Shown in pieces: positions 44,361 through 51,236 of a stretch of 64,000 bases of DNA. Numbering within the stretch: position 1 is the stretch's first letter; every line of letters begins with the position of its first letter. Both the position numbers and the translations under genes were made by a program. A model generated the notes under the pieces. The model ran no database searches, was not told the origin of the DNA, and worked only from the letters and a program-made list of their open reading frames with translations. Source of the DNA: Rhizomicrobium sp. (lineage in GTDB: Bacteria; Pseudomonadota; Alphaproteobacteria; Micropepsales; Micropepsaceae); assembly GCA_037200985.1 (NCBI GenBank), contig JBBCGJ010000001.1, forward strand, positions 248,001 to 312,000. Reading direction: 5' to 3'.

Positions 44361-45344
44361 ATGAGCAAATTCGAGACGGCGGCGATCGATCCGGACCTCT
44401 GGCGGCTGCTGATGCGGATGCTGGCCGTCGCGGAAGCCGGAAGCCTGCGCAAGGCCGCGGCGCAGGTCGGAACGTCGCGCTCGACCTTGAGCCGCGAGAT
44501 CCAGCAGGCCGAGCGGATATTGGGCAGCCGCCTGTTCGAGCGCGAAGCCGACGGCCTGGTGGTGACCGAACAGGGCGCCAAATTCCTGACCGATGCGCGG
44601 CGCCTGCGCAGCGCGACGGATCCCGTGCTGATGCGCGTGGCGCGCAAGGTGCGGGCCTATGCCAAGTGCAGCCTGGCCATGGGCGACGGCATCGCGACCT
44701 ATTGGCTGCCGCGCTTCCTGGCGCAGTTCTATCGCGAGCATCCCGAGATCGAGCTCAGGCTGCTCTGCCAATACGAGCGCGAAATCGTCCGCGGCGAGCA
44801 GTTCGACATCGGCATCATGTACCGCGAGCCCGCCAATCTGGACCGCCTCGGCCGCAAGGTCGCGAGCCTGCACATCGTTCCGATGGCGACCGAGGACTAT
44901 CTCGAGCGCTGCGGTATGCCGAAGACGGTTTCCGATCTCACCCAGCACAACGTCTTCGAGCTGCTTCAGTACACCGCGGCGGGCGGATCGTGGCTCGCGC
45001 TGTGCGAGGGCGGCAGCGAGGTCCGCACGCGGCTGTTCACCAACCAGAGCTCCGTGATGGTGGAGGCGGTGCGCAACGGCGCCGGGATCGGACTGCTTCC
45101 GACCTATGTCGCCGCGATCTATCCGAGCCTGGTGATGATCCCGCTGATCGAGCCCTGGCCGCTTCCGGTCTGGCTGAGCTATTCGCGCGAGGCGGCGCGC
45201 GAGGAGCATGTGCGCAAGACGATCGATTTCCTGGCCAGGCACGTCTTCGCGCCCGAGACGATGCCGTGGTTCTCCGACAGATTCGTCCGTCCGCAATCGG
45301 GCTGGGCCGAGCGCCGGACGGCCGCGCGGCCGCCCGCGGCGTGA
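44361..45344 (+). CDS. LysR-family transcriptional regulator
   Basis: The product is a 327-aa LysR-type regulator. An N-terminal winged helix-turn-helix (residues 15-70) carries GSLRKAAAQVGTSRSTLSREI and a GSRLFEREADGLVVTEQG wing. The substrate domain begins near residue 95 and ends with a helix near 300. It starts 16 residues later than most LysR proteins, with an extra acidic N-terminal stretch. A GAGAG ribosome site precedes the ATG. It is divergent from the GNAT pair, so those genes are its likely target; the coinducer is unknown. Confidence 0.88.
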   Translation: MSKFETAAIDPDLWRLLMRMLAVAEAGSLRKAAAQVGTSRSTLSREIQQAERILGSRLFEREADGLVVTEQGAKFLTDARRLRSATDPVLMRVARKVRAYAKCSLAMGDGIATYWLPRFLAQFYREHPEIELRLLCQYEREIVRGEQFDIGIMYREPANLDRLGRKVASLHIVPMATEDYLERCGMPKTVSDLTQHNVFELLQYTAAGGSWLALCEGGSEVRTRLFTNQSSVMVEAVRNGAGIGLLPTYVAAIYPSLVMIPLIEPWPLPVWLSYSREAAREEHVRKTIDFLARHVFAPETMPWFSDRFVRPQSGWAERRTAARPPAA

Positions 45345-45368
45345 CGGCCCGACGGCGCGGGCCGGGGC

Positions 45369-45397
45369 TTGACGGCCGGCCCGTTTTGTCCGATATT
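45369..45397 (+). promoter_or_regulatory. Predicted promoter of the GbsR-like regulator
   Basis: TTGACG (45369-45374) and GATATT (45392-45397) are separated by 17 bp. Transcription would start near 45404, which is the ATG itself, and no Shine-Dalgarno precedes that ATG, so a leaderless mRNA is expected. Confidence 0.45.
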
Positions 45398-45415
45398 TCT
45401 GTCATGACAGAAATA
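45394..45415. promoter_or_regulatory. 22-bp perfect palindrome across the start codon, likely operator
   Basis: TATTTCTGTCA (45394-45404) is followed at once by its exact reverse complement TGACAGAAATA (45405-45415). The centre falls inside the start codon (45404-45406), and the left arm overlaps the predicted -10 element. A dimeric regulator bound here would block transcription, so autorepression is the natural reading. Confidence 0.65.
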
Positions 45416-45961
45416 ACAGTTTCCAACGACCTGCCGCCCGCGATCCGCCGCTTCGTCCTGCAATGGGGCGACATGGGCGGGCAGTGGGGGGTCAACCGCT
45501 CGGTCAGCCAGATCCACGCGCTGCTCTACCTCGCGGAAAAGCCGCTGACCGCGGAGGAGATCGCCGAGACGCTGGCGATGGCGCGCTCCAACGTGTCCAA
45601 CTCGCTGAAGGAGCTGCAGGGCTGGGGCCTGGTGCGCCGCGTTCCGGTGCTGGGCGACCGGCGCGACCATTTCGAGGCCGACACCGACATCTGGTCCATC
45701 GCCGCCAAGATCGCGGCGGGGCGCAAGGAGCGCGAGCTCGATCCGGCGATCGCGGCGCTGGAGGCCTGCGTCGCGGAGGCGGCGGGCGATGCCAGGCTGT
45801 CGGCGACCGCGGCAGCGCGGCTGAACGCGATGCTCGATTTCACCCGCACCATGACCGGCTGGTTCGACCAGATGAGCAAGCTGCCCAAGCCGACCTTGAT
45901 GGCGCTGATAAGGCTCGGGGCGCGGATCGCGGGCTTTCTGCCGGGTAAGAAAAGCAGATAG
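45404..45961 (+). CDS. GbsR/MarR-family transcriptional regulator
   Basis: The product is a 185-aa DNA-binding protein. The winged-helix core (about residues 32-80) includes SQIHALLYLAEKPLTAEEIAE and SNVSNSLKELQGWGLVRRV. A C-terminal helical dimerisation region ends in a basic tail (PGKKSR). The VLQWGDMGGQWG segment before the helix-turn-helix is typical of the GbsR branch. It leads an operon: the next gene starts 11 bp after its stop. A 22-bp palindrome over its start codon makes autoregulation likely. Confidence 0.83.
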   Translation: MTEITVSNDLPPAIRRFVLQWGDMGGQWGVNRSVSQIHALLYLAEKPLTAEEIAETLAMARSNVSNSLKELQGWGLVRRVPVLGDRRDHFEADTDIWSIAAKIAAGRKERELDPAIAALEACVAEAAGDARLSATAAARLNAMLDFTRTMTGWFDQMSKLPKPTLMALIRLGARIAGFLPGKKSR

Positions 45962-45972
45962 GGGAGGGCGGC

Positions 45973-46629
45973 ATGGCGCGGCTGAACGTTCTGGAACGGA
46001 CCCCGACGCCTTCGCCGGCCCTCGGCGATCTCAGGTTCCGCGCGCTGCTGACGCCGGAGGACTGGGCGGCGCTGCCGGCGCCGGTGCGGGCGCGGTTCTC
46101 CAAGCGGCTGAAAGGCGGCGACAGCGTCGTCTATGTCGGCGAAGTGGCGCAGACGCGGATCGCGCCTATGGGATGGCTGTTCGCGCAGGCCGCGCGGCTG
46201 ATCGGCGGGCCGCTGCCGCTGTTCGACGAGGTGGGCATCCCGGCCGTCGTCACCGTGACCGAGGATGGCCCGAGTGGCGGGCAGGTGTGGACGCGGATCT
46301 ATGCGCGCCGCCGCGGCTTCCCGCAGGTGATCCATTCCGCCAAGCGCTTCGCGGGCGACACGGGGCTCGAGGAATATGTCGGCTGCGGCGTCGGCATGGC
46401 GCTGACCGTGCATGTCGAGGAGGGCGTGCTCCTGTTCCGCAGCGCGACGTACTTCGTGCAGATCGGCGGCGCGCGGCTGGGTCTGCCCGCGTTTCTCGTG
46501 CCGGGCGCATTGACGGTGACGCACAAGGAACTGGGCGAGGGCCGGTTCCTGTTCGCGCTCGACGTCGTGCATCCGGTGTTCGGGCCCATCATCCACCAGA
46601 CCGCCATCTTCCGGGAGGCAATTCCATGA
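45973..46629 (+). CDS. DUF4166-type protein
   Basis: The product is a 218-aa protein with the DUF4166 layout: a LTPEDWAALPAPVRARFSKRL opening, an AGEVxxTRIAPMG-like segment (YVGEVAQTRIAPMG) and several beta strands with paired Gly/Phe. The end is LDVVHPVFGPIIHQTAIFRE. The function of DUF4166 is unknown; it is often found next to or fused with TIGR01777-type epimerases, as here. It overlaps the following gene by 4 bp (ATGA). Confidence 0.8.
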   Translation: MARLNVLERTPTPSPALGDLRFRALLTPEDWAALPAPVRARFSKRLKGGDSVVYVGEVAQTRIAPMGWLFAQAARLIGGPLPLFDEVGIPAVVTVTEDGPSGGQVWTRIYARRRGFPQVIHSAKRFAGDTGLEEYVGCGVGMALTVHVEEGVLLFRSATYFVQIGGARLGLPAFLVPGALTVTHKELGEGRFLFALDVVHPVFGPIIHQTAIFREAIP

Positions 46630-48128
46630 CCTCGACACTTCTGTGGACGCTCATCGCCGCGCAGGTCGCGCTCGGCGGCTTCGACACGCTCTATCACCAC
46701 GAATTGACCGAGCGGCTGGCGTGGCGGCCGTCGCAGCGGCGCGAATTGAAGCTGCACGGCGTGCGCAACCTGATCTATGGCGCGCTGTTCGCGGCGCTGG
46801 GCTGGAGCGAGGTGCATGGCGCGCTGGCCTGGGCGGCGATCGCGTTCCTCGCCGTCGAGATCGTCATCACGCTCGCCGACTTCGTGGAGGAGGATGTGAG
46901 CCGCAAGCTGCCGGCGACGGAGCGCGTGACGCATACGCTGCTGGCGCTGAACTATGGTGCGATCCTTTATGCCCTGCTGCCGGTGCTGCTCGGCTGGGCG
47001 GGGCAGGAGACCGGCATGGTGCCGGCGTTCCATGGCGCGTGGAGCGTGCTTGCGGCGGCGGCGGCGCTCGGCGTGGCGGTGTTCGGGCTGCGCGATCTCG
47101 CCGCCTCGGCGCGCGCGGCACGGCTGGTGCCCAAGCCGGCGGCGGCGCTGGTGACGGCGCTGCCGCGCCATCGCAGCATCCTGGTGACGGGCGCGACCGG
47201 CTTCGTCGGCGCGCGGCTGGTCGAGGGGCTGACGGCGGCCGGTCATGACGTGATCGTGCTGACGCGCAAGGCGGAGAAGGCGCTGGCGCTCAGGCCGCCC
47301 TTCCGGCTGGTGACCGATCTCGAACAGATCGACGGTGCGACGCGGATCGACGCCATCGTCAATCTCGCGGGCGAGCCGGTGAGCGGCGGGCTGTGGACCG
47401 CGGCGCGCAAGCGGGCGATCGTCGAGTCGCGCCGGAGCATGGTGGCGGGCCTGCTGCGGCTCGCAGCGCGGCTGGAGCAGCGGCCGGCGGTGCTGGTCGG
47501 CGCCTCGGCCATCGGCTGGTACGGTTTGCGCGGCGACGAGGAGCTGGCGGAAGACGCCGCGCCGGCGCGGGATTTCTTCAGCCACGACTCCTGCGAGATC
47601 GTGGAGCGCGAGACGGCGAAGGCGCGGGGGCTCGGCCTGCGGGTGGTGGCGCTGCGCATCGGCCTGGTGCTGGGGACGGAGGGAGGCCTGCTGGCGCGCC
47701 TGCTGCTGCCGTTCGAGTTCGGGATGGGCGGGCGCATCGGGTCGGGCCGGCAATGGATGAGCTGGATCGCCCGCGACGACCTCGTGCGGCTGATCGCGCA
47801 CGCGATTGCGAACGAGGAATTGGAAGGCCCCGTCAACGCGACGGCGCCGGCGCCGGTGCGCAATGCGGATTTCGCGCGGGCGCTCGGCCATGCGCTGCAT
47901 CGCCCGGCGGCGATGCCGCTCCCGGCGCTGCCGCTGCGGTTGCTGGGCGCGTTCGGGAGGGAGTTGCTGCTGGGCGGCCAGCGCGTGGTGCCGAGGAAGG
48001 CGCTGGCGAGCGGGTTCGCGTTCGCCTATCCGACGCTGGCGATGGCGCTGGAGTCGATGCTGGGCGCGAAGCCTGCTCGCGAGCACGTCGCCCGCGCCGA
48101 AGCGGCGCATCGGCTGAGATTGGGCTAG
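46626..48128 (+). CDS. Membrane-fused TIGR01777-type NAD-dependent epimerase/dehydratase
   Basis: The product is a 500-aa fusion. Residues 1-155 form about four transmembrane segments with conserved FDTLYHHELTERL and ADFVEEDVSRKLP motifs. Residues 180-490 form an extended-SDR TIGR01777 protein with NAD motif TGATGFVG, NLAGEPVSGGLW, a SAIGWYG motif and a C-terminal DUF1731 part (LGGQRVVPRKALASGF). The membrane module tethers the enzyme to the inner membrane; a lipid-related substrate is a reasonable guess but unproven. Last gene of the GbsR operon. Confidence 0.85.
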   Translation: MTSTLLWTLIAAQVALGGFDTLYHHELTERLAWRPSQRRELKLHGVRNLIYGALFAALGWSEVHGALAWAAIAFLAVEIVITLADFVEEDVSRKLPATERVTHTLLALNYGAILYALLPVLLGWAGQETGMVPAFHGAWSVLAAAAALGVAVFGLRDLAASARAARLVPKPAAALVTALPRHRSILVTGATGFVGARLVEGLTAAGHDVIVLTRKAEKALALRPPFRLVTDLEQIDGATRIDAIVNLAGEPVSGGLWTAARKRAIVESRRSMVAGLLRLAARLEQRPAVLVGASAIGWYGLRGDEELAEDAAPARDFFSHDSCEIVERETAKARGLGLRVVALRIGLVLGTEGGLLARLLLPFEFGMGGRIGSGRQWMSWIARDDLVRLIAHAIANEELEGPVNATAPAPVRNADFARALGHALHRPAAMPLPALPLRLLGAFGRELLLGGQRVVPRKALASGFAFAYPTLAMALESMLGAKPAREHVARAEAAHRLRLG

Positions 48129-48473
48129 TACGCGTGTCCCGACGCTTCGGTGACTACGCTCAGAAGTTGTTTCGCCAAAAGACGCTCAAGCAATGCTTCC
48201 ATAACGTCGAGGCTTATCGTGTTGTCGAGAAGGCCGGCATCCGCCGCCTCCAATGCCGCGTAGTACGGTTCACGGTTCGTCGTGATTAGCTCCGGTATCG
48301 TCGGATCGCCGGGAATTTTCATCTTGAGACGCGCCGACAGAACCAAATACGACACTGCTCTGGCCGTGCGCCCGTTCCCATCGGTAAACGCGTGAATCCA
48401 GTTCATGCGCCACATGACATAGGACGCCAAGTGCGTGGCTCTTTGGGATTTCCAATTGTCGTTGACGTAGTCA
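48125..48473 (-). pseudogene. Fic-family protein, C-terminal fragment
   Basis: This is the C-terminal part of a Fic (AMP-transferase-type) protein. The reading frame runs from the insertion element edge into YDYVNDNWKSQRATHLA, then the Fic active-site motif HAFTDGNGRTAR (normally HPFxDGNGRxxR; here Ala replaces Pro), and stops at 48125, overlapping the TIGR01777 stop. No start codon or ribosome site belongs to it, so it should be inactive. Removing the IS and one TCA repeat joins it in frame to the N-terminal fragment at 49640-49967. Confidence 0.75.
48471..48473 (+). repeat. 3-bp direct repeat (TCA) at the left edge of the IS
   Basis: TCA at 48471-48473 is repeated at 49640-49642 directly outside the TA-ended element. 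Deleting the IS plus one TCA restores the Fic frame through the conserved MCDYVN junction, supporting a 3-bp target duplication. Confidence 0.5.
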
Positions 48474-48475
48474 TA

Positions 48476-48496
48476 CCAACGGCCTCAGTGGTTGAC
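48476..48496. repeat. Left terminal inverted repeat of the IS630 element
   Basis: 21 bp beginning CCAACGGCCTC. It matches the reverse complement of 49617-49637 at 17 of 21 positions. Confidence 0.75.
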
Positions 48497-49548
48497 ACAT
48501 TTGGCCCATGATCTTTGGGTTATCGAGGCGATATTGTCTGGGTTTCTGAGGAAGCTTCGCCAAGCGTCGCAACAAGCATCGAGGATGGCGTCGTAGTCTT
48601 TGAAGACGCGGTTTGCGAGATGGTTCTGGCGCAGGAACTGCCAGACATTCTCGACCGGGTTGAGTTCGGGGGCGTATGCCGGCAACGTCAGCAGCGAGAT
48701 GTTGGACGGCAGGTGGGTGATGGCTTTCTCGTGATAGCCAGCGCCGTCCATGACCAGGACAGCATGGGCGCCTGGCCTGACGGCCCGGCTGATCTCCTTG
48801 AGGTGCGCCGTCATCGCCCTGGTATTGGCGCAAGGAAGAACCAGACCGGCGGCACAGGCGCGCTCGGGACAGACCGCGCCGAAGAGGTAGGCCCACTTGT
48901 AGCGCTGATCGCGCGGCGCGGTGGGGCGTGTCCCGCGCCGCGCCCACATTCTGGTCAAGCTTCCCTTCTGGCCGATCCGGGCTTCATCCTGGAACCAGAT
49001 CTCGACCGGCTTGGTTTTGGCGGCATCCGGCAAGGCGCGATCGACAAGCTGCGCGAAGTTTTTTTGAACGCCTCTTGGGCATCGGCGTCTGCTTTGGGAT
49101 GGCGCGGGCGAACCGACATATGGCTGAAGTTGAGACGATCCAGCACCTTGCCCACGGTGCGCTCGTGAAGCGCAACGCCAAAGCGCGCGGCGATCACGTC
49201 GCGAAGATCGACGCGGCGCCAGCGCACCATACCGTCGTTCGCAAGATCGGGACCTTGCTCCACAATCTGGACAAGTTCAGCCTCCTGCTGCTCCGTCAGC
49301 CGGGGCGTTGGGCCTGGAGCCTTGCGGTCGACAAGACCATCGATGCCTGACGCATTATAGCGATGCACCCAGTCGCGCAGCGTCTGGCGATCCATGCCGC
49401 ACGCCGTTGCCGCGTCCGTGCGAGACGTGCCTTCCAGCACCAGTGCCAGCGCCAGCAACCGGCGAGCCTGATCGGCGTGCCGCGTCTTGGCCGCCTCCCG
49501 CCGCAAATCCGAAGCACTGTGTTCCGAACGCAAAATCTTGATCGCCAT
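48485..49548 (-). CDS. IS630-family transposase (two frames, -1 frameshift)
   Basis: The upstream frame (start 49548, MAIKILRSEHSASDLRRE) carries the helix-turn-helix region: MDRQTLRDWVHRYNASG, then a second Arg-rich helix. At a run of seven A (49059-49065, minus strand) a -1 shift joins it to the downstream frame. That frame has the DDE catalytic triad: Asp in WFQDEARIG, Asp in LVMDGAGYH and Glu in PELNPVENVW. The joined product is about 354 aa, normal for the family. The A7 run makes programmed frameshifting likely rather than decay. Confidence 0.85.
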
Positions 49549-49616
49549 CGCCGATCCCCTTCGCGAATCACCTCGCAAAGCGAATCACAGACAGCGGCCG
49601 CGTTGAATCCTCACGA

Positions 49617-49637
49617 GTCAGAAACTAAGGCCGTTGG
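49617..49637. repeat. Right terminal inverted repeat of the IS630 element
   Basis: Reads on the minus strand from the outside as CCAACGGCCTTAGTTTCTGAC, 21 bp. TA follows at 49638-49639, then the second TCA. Confidence 0.75.
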
Positions 49638-49639
49638 TA

Positions 49640-49967
49640 TCACACATATCCTCGACGAGCTGCGGAACCAGATGTGCGGCCGGCGGCTGATGCTTGCTTC
49701 CGGATATCGCTATCGATCCCGGCCGCCAATTTCCCGCAAAAGCATCGAGTCCTTCGATTGCCAGTCGATTCAATTCAAGAACTATCGAGGGGCGAAGACG
49801 AAAGGACGGTCGTTTTCCGCCGCCCAGTACTCGATCATCTCGATGACGCGCGCCGCTTGAACGAGAGCGTTTGCTGCTTCGCGTTCGGCGCGTTGCTGTT
49901 CCGAAAGGATTACATTCGGCGCCTCCGCCTTACTGTGGCGAACGCGACCGGTCTCGTCTCCCGTCAT
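49640..49967 (-). pseudogene. Fic-family protein, N-terminal fragment with frameshift
   Basis: This is the N-terminal part of the same Fic gene. It starts with ATG 49967, overlapping the small upstream gene by ATGA. The first 61 codons read to AENDRPFVFAPR and then hit TAG at 49782. In the next frame the Fic N-domain continues at once (IVLELNRLAIEGLDAFAGNWRPG, then SKHQPPAAHLVPQLVEDMCD). A one-base deletion near 49785-49790 explains this. The IS follows directly. The gene was thus hit twice: by a frameshift and by an insertion. Confidence 0.75.
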
Positions 49968-50134
49968 TTGTCGTGCTTGAGCTTTTCAGCTTCCTGCTCG
50001 ACCATTTCCTTTGTGATCAGCGGATTTTCAAACGCGGCATTGCCGTAAGCAAAACTCTTGCGTTGCGCTTCGGTCTCGCTCGGGGTCATCTTGATGTTCC
50101 GCGCGAGCTCAATCAGGCGATCCAGCTCGGCCAT
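49964..50134 (-). CDS. Small partner protein of the Fic gene, candidate antitoxin
   Basis: The product is a 56-aa protein. A GAGGA ribosome site lies 7 nt before its ATG, and its TGA overlaps the Fic ATG. It is helical and charged: AELDRLIELARNIK, then a SFAYGN segment at residues 27-32 and an ENPLITKEMVEQEAEKLK tail. Small genes just before class I fic genes encode antitoxins that inhibit Fic through a (S/T)xxxE motif. Here S-F-A-Y-G-N lacks the Glu at that spacing, so the mechanism may differ. It is intact although its partner gene is broken. Confidence 0.65.
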   Translation of the reverse strand: MAELDRLIELARNIKMTPSETEAQRKSFAYGNAAFENPLITKEMVEQEAEKLKHDK

Positions 50135-50331
50135 GACATATCCTCGAAAAGGGTCGTTGCATCTATCGACTCGAGTGTAACAAATCCTGAACGTCGCGGA
50201 AGATTAATTTTTTCGCCGGCTTGACCGGAGTGCAACTTCGTTTCCGCTATCCGGCATGCGGTTCAGCGGCATGGGTCATGCGGGAACATTTCCACTCCGC
50301 CACAACGATGGGGTTTGTCGTCTTCTGTGGT

Positions 50332-51078
50332 CTATCGCCACCGCAAATACAACTTGTGCCCGCGAAACTCGAAGGACTGCATCCTTCGCAGGAAGGCCAT
50401 GCCGAGCAGCGAGCCGTCCATCGGGGCTTGATTGACCGAGACCCGCAGGTTCTCGAAATGGATCGGGCCGAGCGTGAGGCTCGTCACCGTCGCGTCCGCG
50501 GTGTGGCCGATGCCGTTCGCGGTGCCGGTGTCGTGGATGTAGCTGAGCGCGCTCGGGTCGATGCCGGCGCGGCGGGCGTCTTCGGGCGACAGCACGATGT
50601 CGCTCGCGCCGGTGTCGATGGCGAAGCGGACGCGCACGCCGTTCACCGCGCCGGTGGCGCGGTAGTCGCCGGCCTCGGTCTCGGTCAGCACCACGGTATG
50701 CGCGTTGGCGGCGACCGGCTCGGTCGGGAGGAATTCGGCGCTCACGCGGTCGCGCACGGACATGAACGCGTCGCGGTAGCTGTAGCCGAGCACCAGGACG
50801 GCGGCGACGCCGAGCCAGATGGCGATGTTGCGGACGATCTCGCGGGCGCGGAAGCGGCGGCCGAGCAGGATGGCGCTGCTCGCGAGCGCGAGAACGCCAA
50901 CCAGGCGCAAGAGCCAGGCGGCGTCCATGTCCGACAGCGAGACTTCCGGGAAGAGATGGAACAGCGCCCAGATGCCGACGCTGCACGCGATCAGGAAGCC
51001 GAGCCAGACATAGACCCGCGCCGGATGCGGCGGCGGACGCGGATTGCGCTCGCGCGCCCAGGGATCGTCATGGGGCAT
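50332..51078 (-). CDS. TIGR02281-type retropepsin-like aspartic protease, membrane anchored
   Basis: The product is a 248-aa protein. Its N-terminal half has three transmembrane segments (about residues 20-110), followed by a soluble domain with the aspartic protease signature FAIDTGASDIVL (about residues 151-162) and a later GMAFLRRMQSFEF segment. The single DTG motif means it would act as a dimer, like retropepsins. It is the TIGR02281 type found across alphaproteobacteria; substrates are unknown. The ATG at 51078 begins a hydrophilic leader (MPHDDPWARERN). A 13-bp inverted repeat lies just upstream. Confidence 0.85.
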   Translation of the reverse strand: MPHDDPWARERNPRPPPHPARVYVWLGFLIACSVGIWALFHLFPEVSLSDMDAAWLLRLVGVLALASSAILLGRRFRAREIVRNIAIWLGVAAVLVLGYSYRDAFMSVRDRVSAEFLPTEPVAANAHTVVLTETEAGDYRATGAVNGVRVRFAIDTGASDIVLSPEDARRAGIDPSALSYIHDTGTANGIGHTADATVTSLTLGPIHFENLRVSVNQAPMDGSLLGMAFLRRMQSFEFRGHKLYLRWR

Positions 51079-51124
51079 CAGAATAATGCCGCGTTGCTTC
51101 GCGGCATTCCCCGATTGGTATTCG

Positions 51125-51176
51125 CGCGAAGGCGGGCGTCCGGTCTCGCGGCCAAGACTGGCTGCCCGCCTTCGCG
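51125..51176. repeat. REP-like hairpin with 13-bp arms
   Basis: CGCGAAGGCGGGC (51125-51137) and GCCCGCCTTCGCG (51164-51176) are perfect inverted copies with a 26-nt spacer. It lies between the acyl-CoA dehydrogenase stop and the protease start, both on the minus strand. It is probably a REP element or terminator. Confidence 0.55.
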
Positions 51177-51236
51177 GGCATGACAATTCTCTTTACAATT
51201 CTCTTGCAGTTGGCGACGAGCCACGACGTCCGGCGC

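Larger units (their letters stand above)
48474..49639. mobile_element. IS630-family insertion sequence
   Basis: The element is about 1166 bp and encodes a DDE transposase in two overlapping frames. The ends are imperfect 21-bp inverted repeats (48476-48496 and 49617-49637), each flanked outside by TA. Left and right share CCAACGGCCT, then AGT, then TGAC. The transposase stop lies within the left repeat. It interrupts the Fic gene. IS630 elements usually duplicate TA; here a TCA direct repeat lies outside the TA on both sides. Confidence 0.88.
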
